From positions 45,870,373-45,934,372 of the forward strand of contig NC_087251.1 in assembly GCF_037042905.1 (NCBI RefSeq): 64,000 nt of DNA. Direction: 5' to 3'. Shown here one piece after another: positions 47,349-59,600 of this stretch. The DNA is from Lytechinus pictus. Lineage: Eukaryota > Echinodermata > Echinoidea > Temnopleuroida > Toxopneustidae. The first letter of the stretch is position 1, and each line of letters opens with the position of its first letter. Both the position numbers and the translations under genes were made by a program. Under the pieces are notes generated by a model that worked only from the letters and a program-made list of their open reading frames with translations, ran no database searches and was not told the origin of the DNA.

Positions 47349-48257
47349 TGATTACATGTCTATGCTAATAGAACTGTGGAAAGAAGACAATCTGATCCTC
47401 ACAATAGGGACACTGAAAGGTTCAAACAAGGCTGCAAATGCATATTGGAAAAAGAGGTGCTCATCGAGTTTGTCAAGCAAAAGGAAAGGGATGAACACAT
47501 TCTTCTTAATGTGGAATGGCACAGTTAATCCATCTGAGCATGGTTATTGATTAAGGTCATCAATGTCAAAATCTTGATGATTTATCTTCCAGATCTGTGA
47601 AGGACATCTCATATTTTCATGGATAATTTCCCATGGGACATGGCATGTATGCTCAGTCCTCATATAGTAATTCTCAAATTATATATTTTGTATATTTATG
47701 AATATTTATTGATCTTTTCTTTTTCTCTTTCTTTCTCTTTCTTTTTCTTTCTTTTTTAACACTCTTTCTCCACTCGTCTTTCCCTCTTCTTTCACCTTTG
47801 CGCTTATCTTCTTTTTCTTTGTTTCATAATGATCGCCCCTCTGTCTGGTGTGCTAACACCAACAGCGTTAGCAGAGAGAGTACGCAGTTTACCTATCATG
47901 ATCATGACATGACGCATTTTCAAATTTAATTTAAATTAAACACTTGATAAAGCCATATATGGGCAAAAGTTCATGAATTTCTTTGTGTAAAGACCAGATG
48001 TTTTGATTTGATTTTCAGTATTTTTATTTCACTGACTCTCAGAACATCCACATACACACACACATATATAATGAAGATATACATGTTTTGGCTCTTTTTG
48101 CTTGATACAAGACTTGAAATAATAATAATAATTTCATCATAGCTAATGAAGGCCTATGGCCAAAAATTCATATTTCATTTTCATTTAATGAAGCTTTATT
48201 TGCTGCCTTTGTTTCTATATTCTACATTCCAAAACAGAACTTTCATTATATGCGTAT
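47349..48257. other. NTPCR 3' flank
   Basis: Probable 3' UTR followed by CT-rich low-complexity sequence (about 47715-47820). No gene is seen. Confidence 0.45.
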
Positions 48258-48660
48258 GTATGCTAGGTTTCCAATTTGTCTTCTGCAAATTTGTCCAATC
48301 GCCAACTCGTCTACTATCATTTGGTCTACCATCAGTTCGTCCCACTATCCACATGGTCTAATTGCCTATTTGTCCACTCACCATTTCGTCTAATAACCAG
48401 TTGGCCCAATAGCCATTTAGTCCATATTAAGTGTTAATTGTGCAAAATGAATGAAAATGAAATGGATATTAGACCAACTGGTTATGAGACGAAATGGTGA
48501 TTATACGAAGTGATGATTGGACCAAATGGTTATTTGACCAAACGGTTTTTAGACGAAATGTTGATGGACAGAATGGCATTAGACTAAATGAAAGTAGACC
48601 ATGTGGTGAGTGGATGAATTGGCCGTAGACGAATTGGCATTGTAAGGGCTGCTGAAACCT
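48258..48660. repeat. Inverted array of short degenerate phrases
   Basis: The left half repeats variants of 'ccatttggtctaat' and 'caactcgtctac'. The right half (from about 48470) repeats the reverse complements ('agaccaactggttatgagac', 'gacgaaatggtgat'). Units are about 12-25 bp. The two halves would fold together imperfectly over about 150 bp. Not protein-coding. Confidence 0.8.
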
Positions 48661-50284
48661 AGTATATCAAATTGTAAAAAAAATTGAGGGCAGCTTAGTA
48701 GAAGCATGATTTGATAGTTATGACATAAATAGCAAACTTCTCTTGCCGAGAAAGTACTCTCTACAGGAATTAGGAGACTGTTGTCAAACAATATGAGATA
48801 ATTTTGAGATTGCCGCCATGGTCATGCTTCTAAAATACAGCATTCTATAACTGCACAGCTACCCTCACAAGTTTTAAATATTGAGAGTATGAGGTTTTAA
48901 CAGCCCAGTGACAATAACATAAATACGTATATCAGAATGAAAGTAATATCTGATTTGTTACAATTGTGTTATGCTTTACCATTTGATTTTTTTTTTTGGG
49001 GGGGGGGGGTGGGGGGGGGGGGAGTAGGAACACTGAAATGTCCAACTTGATTGATGTCAGCATTTTTGGTAGGACAATTATCTGATAAGTGATTGGATTT
49101 TAAAGTAAAATAGGGTCCTGATGATGTCATAGGGGTCATTATTATACCTGAAAGTATCTTGTTCTTGTGAAAACTGAAGAATCGTTTGAAGACAATGCAT
49201 TCAAACAGCTTTGATTTGACCACAGACATTGCTCATTCAATGCATATTTGAGTGACGACGATCTGGGGCCTGTTTCATAAAACTTGTTATAATAACAAAT
49301 TTGCATGAACTGTTAAAAGCTACTGAAATTATTAAATTTGGTTGGTTAAGAGTAAACTTGTTTTAGAAATTGTGCATCGGATATTATAACAAGTCTTCAT
49401 GAAACAGGACCCTGATAAGATTTTGGGTTCAATGTCACATGGTGAGTAATAACGATCTGTAATAGTGGAGTCTTATAAGGCTAGAAAACCTCTCTGGGAG
49501 GGGCAATCATTTCTCACTAGCAAAAAAAAAAGAAAAAAAGAGGTCATTTCTGGAATCACTGTCCAGTCGAAATTAATCTCACAACTAAAAAAAAAAGGGT
49601 TAAAGGTCACTACCATTAAGCATAAGAAAAAGATTATGAGGAGGGGGGGGGGTAGTCTGTCCCCATTTCCCCCTTCGGGTAATCTAGTGATTTGGAATTA
49701 GCCCATTTACCATTTGCGAGGTTTTCAGTTAGGCTATACCTATTGGGGTTGCAATCGGATTTCTTAGATGGACAATTAAAAGGAAATGAATAAAGAATTT
49801 TTACAAAAATGTATATACAGGTAGTTTTTTAGTGAAATTATGAAGCAGACTATCCATTTTTAAAAGTGATAATTCTGGTATTATCTGCCCCAAATCCCCT
49901 CCAAACTGTAAATCTGGTTTGTAATTAATAAAGAAGTTAAATGAATAATGAAGTAAAACAAAAATCATGGTTTTTATGAGAACCATATGTAATAACTCCC
50001 TTGACATTTTCTTAAAAGAGTAAATGATGCTGATGATCTTAAGATGACGAGACATTCTCTTCTCCTTCTTCTTCTTTTCCTTCTCTTCCTTCTTCGATCT
50101 TCTTCCGTTATCAGAGAGTCGCTTTCCATCATTAGAGAGTCACTTAATAGGGGTACTATAACAACGATCTTTTTTTCAGCTTTCTTTTACTTTTTTCTTT
50201 CTTTTTATTTTCTCTTGTTTATTATTTTTTTTCAGGGTATCAAAAACATTGATTTTGAAAGATTGGCAATGGTCAATTGCAGGG
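48661..50284. other. Gene-free interval upstream of UTP25
   Basis: It holds a G-rich run (about 48997-49022), a foldback element (49265-49413) and CT-rich sequence (50055-50105). The part around 49090-49170 resembles 63750-63810 ('cctgaaagtatct'). No gene is supported. Confidence 0.5.
49265..49413. mobile_element. Foldback element, GTTTCAT-terminus class
   Basis: GGGGCCTGTTTCATAAAACT, then 'tgttataata', is matched in inverse by 'atattataacaagtcttcatgaaacaggaccc'-type sequence at the right end. It is non-coding. Confidence 0.8.
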
Positions 50285-50485
50285 CCAAACGTATTTAGGG
50301 TATTTTTTTTTTAAAGACTAGCCAAACGTGTTTAGGATATGTTTCCCCCCAAGCTTTTTCCCCTAGCTGCATGGGTCATATTCTGGCGACAACTTGTTTA
50401 GGGGCCAAAATGTGCAAGTAAAGCCCGCGAAAGAACGTGTTTAGGGGGTTATTTTGCACACAGAGACAAACGCGTTTAAGGGGTG
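50285..50485 (+). repeat. Degenerate AACGTGTTTAGGG repeats
   Basis: Five variants (near 50288, 50324, 50390, 50433 and 50469) are spaced 36-66 bp apart, ending about 200 bp before the UTP25 start codon. Confidence 0.7.
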
Positions 50486-50684
50486 TTCGGAAAAAATTTG
50501 GCCACGCATGTGTACAGCAATACATTTAATTCCCCCCCCCCCCAATATAGGGATATTGATATCTCGAGATATTGTGTGCATTGTAATTTTTTCCCTTTTG
50601 TTTTGAAACTTAGGAGCTATCGTAGTTCTCTTAAAAACGTGTGTGTTGAAGGTGTTGAAGAAAAAGCAAAAAATATATCGAAGC

Positions 50685-53600
50685 ATGGCCCGATCAAAAA
50701 GGAGATTTCGAGGAGGTGGCACTGGTCAGAAGAAAAAGAGAAGGAAAATAAGTCTAGAGAAGATCAGCAAATGGAACAAGGAGCGCATTGAACGAGAAAA
50801 ACTGCGGTAAGTTAAAAAAGATGTCGTCCCAGGCCAGTCGCGGCCGACCTTTTCTCTCACAGTCACAGTCCCACTAGCCACTGCCTGTATTTCGTGCACG
50901 GGTGCAGTCAGTGTACCGGTACGCGGTAGTCTCTAACTAAGCCCGCACACTGCACTGGCACTGATTCGTTACTACTACTAGTACACTAGATCATATCACT
51001 CACACAACATGCGAGGTTAGTATACTAACCTCGCACAACGCATGTGATTTCATATTGCATTTTGACGTTTTCATTCATCACACAAATGTCAGGGAATGAA
51101 ACACGGCAAAAAGTTCAACATATTTTATTTCCTAGGTCCTATACGTAATGAATTTAAGGAGGCGCGATAGCTCCAATAGTAATATATACTAACCTCGCAA
51201 TACGTGTGAGTGCGATAGCTCAGACCTCAGTCGGTAGAGCGGGGGATTCGTATTCCAGTGACCCGGGTTCGATTCCCACTTGGTGCGCTAATGCCCTTTG
51301 GTAAAGGCATTAAACCTCATTACCAGGTCCTTCGGAGAGGACCTTAACTTAAGCCGTCGGTCCTCTGGTTGCTTGCTTACAAGCATTCATGCTTTCTTAG
51401 CAATCAGGTAAAAAATCCCCACCAATCAATCACCAAAGTACAACAATCATCTAGCTTGATTTTAATTATAATTATAAATTTATTCGAAATTATTTGTAAA
51501 AATGATTTTTTAATGCTTACCTCCAAATTTTGGCCAAGATACTCCGTCTGTCCGTCCAAGTACTGCGGTGGAAATCACGCAAACAACAATTGAAATGCGA
51601 TTTTTCCTATCGAACAGTCTCGATTTAAGTTGTCGGCGCATAGGAAATTGTAGAAAAAAAATCAACAGGTTGCATTTCATGTATATACTTATAGGTAAAG
51701 TACGCCATCTTTTGACAGATGATGATGAAAGTAGATTGAACGAGCAAGAAAATAATGCCGAGCGCCTAGAAAGTAGAATGCAGCTACAAGCTGCAGACAA
51801 ACGGTACAAACCGGCATATGAATAACATCGCGCACTCACACTATTGCGAGGTTAGTATATGCTATACGAATCTCGCACAACCAACCTGTTTTTGTAGTGG
51901 ATTTTAGAGTTGTCGTTAACATCGCTTCATAACGTGAATGATGTAAGCCGATACCCATTCCGCTACTCACCAGGGCTTTCTCTGGTAGAAAGCGTTCCAT
52001 TATCAATTTTTAACATATTTTTTTAATTTAAAAAGGACACAAAAAAGAGCAAAATCACTTACCTCTGCCTGGAAAGTGGCTTCGCACGTCTCTTCCACGG
52101 AAATAAAAGGAAGGTCGTTGGTGGCTCTAATACAGTTCGCAACCTTAATTCAGCTTGGTGGTATTTTTTAAACTAGATTCATGATTCATTGTTTGCACAA
52201 TTCCAATAATTGTTTGATAAAATAGAGACCCCAATAAATGCAATAACTTAAAAAACATACTTTTTTATTATTTTTGCTGACGATAATACTTTTTGGAAAT
52301 ATTCAAAACGATGACAAATTAAACAAAAAATATAGAAAATTCTATGTACCTTGAACAAAGCCCCGCAAGTGCTACCGTTCGTTTGTCAATTAACGTTCCA
52401 CCAAAGTCTTTACAGTAAAAAGATTGAACACTTTGCCGACTTCGCGTAACGCTTTGCATCGATTTACGTGTAAGATAATTTCTGTGTCTAGTCTTTCAAT
52501 TGTGACTTTGATATGAAGATAAATCGCGCGCCCTCTTTCGCTCGTTAGACAAAAAATTTGAGAGCTAGAAAGGTAGCTCTCGTATTTTGTCAACGAGAAG
52601 AAAAATCAACGCTTAAATGACACATTTTGAGGGATATTCATCAAATTATGAGGAATTGACTTCACATCGTTTCGTAAGTTTCGTAGGAGGACTTCATTCT
52701 GTAAGTCCTCGTATTAATTTTTCGTAAATTAACGTTATTTGTTGAATGCGCCGTGCCTTCAATTATTCTGTAGTCGGCGGCTGAGATGTAGCCGTGGGTG
52801 AATATCGCGTGCCCTCTTTAGGCAAAAACTGATGTCCACGCTGTTCAGGAGGCATCTACGCGAAGATCAAGCAAAAATGCTTTTTTTTTAATTAAAAAAA
52901 ACAGCAAAGAGAATTCAACAAACGATCCATATGGTTCGGTAAGTGTCATAGCACAATTAGAAATCTTAGCTATAATGATATGTCATAGTTATTTCAGCAA
53001 AAAGGGTGTGAAAGATTCGCGTGCACCAGGTGCATATGAATCCTTCGCACGCGAGATGAATTGAACCCATGGGTGAGATCATATGAGTGAACTTAGACCC
53101 TTTCCGAATTTCAAAGAAATTGTAAGAACATTTGATATGAATATTCCAACCAATGAAATCTTAGCAATCGCGATATGCGTGCTGTAGCCTGCCCTTAGCT
53201 TGGCGAAAAACAAAGAAATCAAGATGGCGACGTAAAATAAAACGGTGGCAAGTTTTCCCCCGTCTTTTCAATATATTTTTCTCATTTTTAATGAATTCTT
53301 GTTTCAAAATGAAATCAAAACTTGCCACCGACACCGTGTTTACATCGCCATCTTGATTTCTTTGTCTTTCGCTGTAGCTATAGTCTTTCGCTGTAGCAGA
53401 ATTGCGTCGCAGGCTCGCAGCACTCGCAACCCACTAGTTAGAAATCCACTGCCAAATGCAGTTCTTTGTATGATGAGGTTAGTATAACCTCGCACTAGTG
53501 TGAGTGCCTCTAGTCTAATGCTTTTTAGTAGAAATGCTGTTTTTTTTTTATGGAAATGTCTACCTGTGGACACTGTTGTCTGTTGTACTGCTCTGTTTTG

Positions 53601-56600
53601 ACCACATCGGTACTAGAAGTGAAGGAGACAGTCCCAAGACAGTATCAATCGTGATTGGTCATGAAAAAGAAAACACTAATAAGCGAAGGTCACAGCCAAA
53701 GGCAAAAGACCCCATTTGGCCAGGCACTGAAATTTCAATTACTCGAGGAGTCTTCATTTTCTGATGTCTTTTTGTTTCTTTTTCATCTAGATATGCAAAG
53801 AAAGAGGAAACTCAAGAATACAAGACAGCTGGACCATCCACAGCATTTCAAGAGGTAAATATCATTTAAAATATATGTTGATCAGGTCCAGTGAAAGAAT
53901 TATTCACTTTTGAAGAAGAAATAAATAATTGTGTAAAAATAATAATTATGAAGAAATTTCCAGGGCTACTTCATCAGGTCACCTTCCAAACTTTGCTACA
54001 TTGTATTACAGTTTACATTTGACCCTATTGAAATTTCAGGGGCTCTTTTTTTGGTTAGTTTTCCAGGGCATTTGGGAGCATTTCTACGGTGAATAAGCCC
54101 TTTGCTCTGGTGTGATATTTTTCCTGCTCCTATACACTGTAGGTACGAAGGAACAAAGTAGATTTATGATCAATTATTGAAATTTGTGTGATGGATGGAG
54201 ACATACCAGTACTACATTAAAACACTGTAATGATGAGACAAAAATAGAAACATCAATATCAATTTTTGAAAATGGAAACATTCTCTGCTAGCTAAAATTG
54301 CAGTTGCTTCATTGATATTTGCAACACTAAACTTTGCTGAATGTTTTGTGAAAAGGCAAACTAATTATACTTCTGAAACGTCAAGCACTTCAAAGTCCGA
54401 ACTTCAAAGATGTTTTTACACGTTAGAACTTTCATATTTAATTCAAAATGCAATTTATTGGAAAATTTGGTTGCATCAGATTGTGCAGGATGCTGTGGGC
54501 TTAAGGGCAATTCCATAGGTTGGTGGACATGAGCTCAATGTGTCTTTGTACATATAGCCCATCTGAACCGTAACGTGAGTAACCACTTTATCTGCACCCC
54601 TAGTAAAAACCATGTGTTCTTTATTTTTTGAATTATATACAAATTTGTCTCCCTAATATACTTCTTTGAAATGGATATAATCAACTTTCATAAAAACCTT
54701 GCATGAGGACACTTTTCACTTATGTCCACTTTTCATTTTATGCATGTCCAAATAATGTAACATGAGTAACCGACACATTTCAAAGATTTGCCAGGAGCAT
54801 AATGAAATTTCCCAAGTTTTGTTTTTATACAAAGGATAGTCAGACTGCATACTATGTTGTGATAAAGATATGTTTAGTTCCTATCAATAATAATGGAGTT
54901 ACAGCTCCAAGTATGAGTCAAGGTGTCTCCAAATGTAACGTGAGTAACCGTGGAATAGCCCTTAAGGTAAAGGTATATTTCTTATTTCCGCTTAACATTT
55001 GCATTGTAAAGAGAGATTGTACCTTGTCTCTTGCAGGAATCGTCTTCTTCTGATGAGGAAGATCAACAGACGATGACCCCTTATCAAGAGCTGCTTGCTA
55101 ATTTGGGTGCTGATGTGGCAGAGGATGATGATCTGTCGGGTATGACATACATGTACATACTTAGAGGGTACTCCAGGCTAAAAATAATATTAACCGAGAA
55201 AATGAAACTAGCAAATTGATGAAAGTTTCATCAAAATCTGGAAAAATAAGGGAGTATTGAAGATTTAAAGTTCTGCAATCTTTGTGAAAACAGTGTTTGA
55301 TATTTCAAGTCAGTAATGCTGATATATTGAATTGTGTAATGCAGGCTAAACTGCCAGGAGCATTTCACTTGTAAATCAGAAAAAAGTACCAATAATGATA
55401 CTTTTACGTATTTTTGCTAGAAACCTGTAGGAGTTTGCATTGAGTTTTAAAATTTATTCATGTTCTGAAGCAATTTTAGATCTGACATGCTGTTAAAATA
55501 CACTATGTAACCTCTGAACCCTGATATCACAAATGTCTCAACAGACATATGAGACTTAAAAAGAAAAAAGTCATGAAAACGCTGTGGTGCAAGGCTTTCA
55601 AGTAAAGATATATCACAAAAAATGTAGCTGTATAGCTTTAATATAGCAAATTGTGCAAAAATGTTTGTTTGTTTTTCAGATGAGGAGGATTCTGAAAGTG
55701 AAATTGGAGATGAGGAAGGAGCCATTGGTGAAGATGGTGTCAACGATGATGAGGTTGATGATGATGATGACAGCGACCTTGAAGATGATGATGACGGCGC
55801 CATCGAAGATGATGACGACAGCGCCATCGAAGATGATGATGATGACAGCGACATCGAGGATGAAGAGGACAATGATGAAGAAATTGGGGAAGTTCAAACT
55901 GGAGAGAATGGATTATCAAGAAAAGGAGATGGTGACAGCAATGGAGGAGAGGAGGGAGAAGAGGAGGAGGTGGGGGAAGAGGAAGAGGAAGGAGGAGAAG
56001 ATGAAGAGGAACTTGCATCATCTAGTGAATTAGATGATGATGACGATGGCAGTGACGATGGAAAAGACGACGATCAAGGACAAGTACACAAAGGTATCTA
56101 AGCATATATATGTCATCAACCATTAATTTGATAAAGATGCATAGGTTCACATCTCTAGAGACGTTATTGTTTCTTATTATTTCAATCTTCTTTGGCACCA
56201 TTTAATTGCAACACTTAATTAACATGAAGCAGAGTTACATGCGATGATAGGAAATCCAACCTCCATCTGAGATCAGACCTGCCAACCAGTACGTTTTTGG
56301 CGTATTTAGTACGTTTTTTTTCATCTCTAAATGTCTCTATTTCATAAAACTTACACAAATATGGTTATTAGACCAATGTAATTTCAGGTAACTTGTTTTT
56401 TTTTCAATCATTTTGTTAAAACCAGGGTGAGATATACACATGTTTAAATGTTTTTTTTTTTCATCTGCAAGAGCAGTGCGCATTTTAGCTTGCATGCAGC
56501 TTGAGCGCCGCGATGAGCGAGTGCGCCACACATTTTATTATGAAATACACTTTTTGGGGGAAAAATACAATTTTTTAAATCACAGAATACACTTTATCAA

Positions 56601-59600
56601 TCCCAGAGGTTGGCAGGTCTGTGAGATGAATTAAGGGATGGGAATCGGGTGTTGGGCTGTGTAGTTGAAAATTGTTGATCCAGTCAATATTCACTTGGTC
56701 TACTCTACAAACAGTTGATCTACTTTACGTGGGCTAAACCCATTTTGTCTCTAATAAATGGTTTTATCGTCATTTGGTCTTTAGCATTTGCAGTCTAAGT
56801 TTTACTAACAGAATATGTAAAGTTGAGAAAGTCGATTTGAATGTTCGTAACTTCATCCTTGGTATTTAGTTGCAAGTGTTGATTATGCAAGCATTGTTTC
56901 CCTGATATTTCAGATCCATTCTATAAAAGGATCAACTATGAACTCAGTGAAGACGTCATCAGCAAGTTCGGTAAAGGGAGGCCATGTAACGTATTTGAAG
57001 AAAAGGTATCTGGCAGCTGAAATAAATAAATTCTCATGCAAACTCACAATATTTATCCTTTATCATACATTTTTATATGATCTTCTTCACATCATTACTG
57101 TTTTAGAGCATACACATTCATATAATCTAGTAATGACTTGGAATAGCGGCATTCACTTTGGGGGGAAATTTCCAAAATTACGGTTAATAGGACCATGCTG
57201 AAAAAAATTTAATCTGAACATGTTATCCTGGATAAAGATGTTCATATAAAATGAATGAATAAATCAATTAATATATGAATAAATGAATATAAATTAATAC
57301 ATAAAAAACAAATAAATAAATAAAACAAAAAACAAGCTAAATCTTGTCATTTTTATTTGCAATGAAATCTTTGTTAAACATCGGCCAGATTGGTTGACAA
57401 GATTGTAGGTCATTGTATTGCTAAAGATAAGCATTTCTTAACTCTTTAAAAAAAAAGTTAAATATATGTACATGATGTTTTGTTGATTTATTTCCTTTTT
57501 AGTGGCCACGCTTGGGTAAACTCTCCTGTTTTTGTTACGATGATGTATCTCGAGATGAAATGAAGTTATCCAAGGAGACTGACTTCAAGTCTCTCCATGT
57601 AAGTAAATGCCTTCTTGTTGAGTACAATGCCCTAGGGTTTAAGATATTGGAAGTTTTATGGGAAGTTCACCGTGTACAGCAGAACTTTTAAAGAAAATTG
57701 CTAGTGGTGGTTTGATGGAAAGCTATCAAAGAAAAAGGGAGTTGTTGATTTTTATAGTTTTTAATTTGTGATGTCATGTTTAAGAAGTTCCCTCGTATGT
57801 CTTGTTATTATAGATTCCATAAAATCCTTCCAAAAAATATTCCAATGTGTTTTTTGTCAGTTTGTGTCATATATTTTATGATATTTATTGTAATTTCAAT
57901 CTTTGACAACCCTAGGTCCCGTATGTCTTGTTATCATAAATTCCAGTAAATCCTTCCAAAAAATATTCCAATGTGTTTTTTGTCAGTTTGTGTCATATAT
58001 TTTATGATATTTATTGTAATTTCAATCTTTGACAACCCTAGGTCCCCAAACGAGTATCTAGTTCTTGGAAAGAAGCCAATAAGGGTTACATTGAAGCAGG
58101 CTCGGAGGCTAATCTATCGCGTCTCCAACAAGAACTCTTCTCCATTATGAATTCTTATCAGGTACTGTTCAGTGTTCGACATGGTGTCAGTTTGCTTTTC
58201 ATGATGAAAATGTCTTGCCCCTTTTCAAAGGGGAAAGTGCTTGCTTAGATAAATGATGGTGATGGTGATGATGATGAGGATGGTGCTGATGATGATGATG
58301 ATGATGATGAGAATGATGGTGCTGATTGTAATGATGATGATGACGATAATGGCAGTGATGATGATGATTATGATGATGATGACAGTGATGATGAAGATGA
58401 TTATCATGATGAAAGTGATGGTGATGATGTTGGTAGTGGTGATCACTGTCGTTGCGGTATTGCTGATGCTGCTAATGATGATTATGGTGGTGCTGATTGT
58501 GGTAATAGTCATACTGATGATGATAAGAATGATAATAATAATTATAACATTTGTAGGGCGCTTAATACAGGTGTTTCTAAGCGCTCAGTTTTCTGCCTAT
58601 CAACTAAATTACCGGGGAAAAAAAAAAAAGAAAAAAAAAAAAAAAAAAAAAAAAATTATTATTATTATTATAAGAATGATGACAGTAGTATTGATAGCGA
58701 TGATGAAGAAGGGAACCAGATGATGATGATTATCATCATGGTTATGATAGAAGTGATGAAGAAAGGTGGTGGTGATGGTCGTAAGGAAAGCTAATAATAA
58801 TATTCCGCATTTATATAGCGCTTAATACATCGGAACGACGTCTCTAAGCGCTTTACAGACATACAGACATATTATTACCCCGGTCATCGGATCCTTGCAT
58901 GCCCACATACAATGTATGCACCTTCCCCATTCCCTGGGGAGCATTCCAACAAGAGTTCCAAGACTCAATTGCTAGGCATACTACATATAGGCTTTCACAT
59001 CCTACCGGGTACCCATTTAACACCTGGGTGGAGAGTGGCAAAGTGTGAATTAACGCCTTGCCAAAGGACGCTAGGCCATGGTGGGATTCGAACACACGAC
59101 CCTCTGATTACAAGGCGAGAGTCAGAACCGCTACACCACGACGCTTCCACTTTCTTTCCAATATTAGCACATTAAATGAAAAAATACCAAAACAATTCAT
59201 AATGAAATTTTAACATATACTGTATGATAATATTTGCAATAATTCTTAACTCTTCATGTGATTTCATAACAGGATCTTGTTTATCCTGAGAGGAACTACC
59301 AGAATGAAGAGGAGGTTAGGCTGGTGTATTGTCTCCATGTACTCAGTTACATTATCAAGTATGTATTTTATCAGTTTTTTGTACCTTTTGTTTTCTTCTG
59401 TAATTTTCATTAATTTCCCTCTTTCTATATCTACGTTAGACTTTTTTGTCTATTTTTGTTGTCTCTTATTTTTTTATGTTTGCAATCCCCCCATTCTTAT
59501 AATTTCTCTCCTCAATTAATAATAATGATAATAATGATAATGATAATAATAATAATGATAATAATGATAGTAATAATAATCATAATAATAATAATAATAA

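Noticed and set aside
51212-51290. Functional tRNA gene
   Set aside because: The tRNA-like head is followed by a SINE body, and no complete cloverleaf could be formed convincingly.
55447-56021. Minus-strand Ser-rich and His/Leu-rich frames
   Set aside because: Antisense shadows of the acidic exon of UTP25.
58225-58723. Met/Ile-rich and Lys-rich frames
   Set aside because: Products of GAT and A-rich microsatellites.
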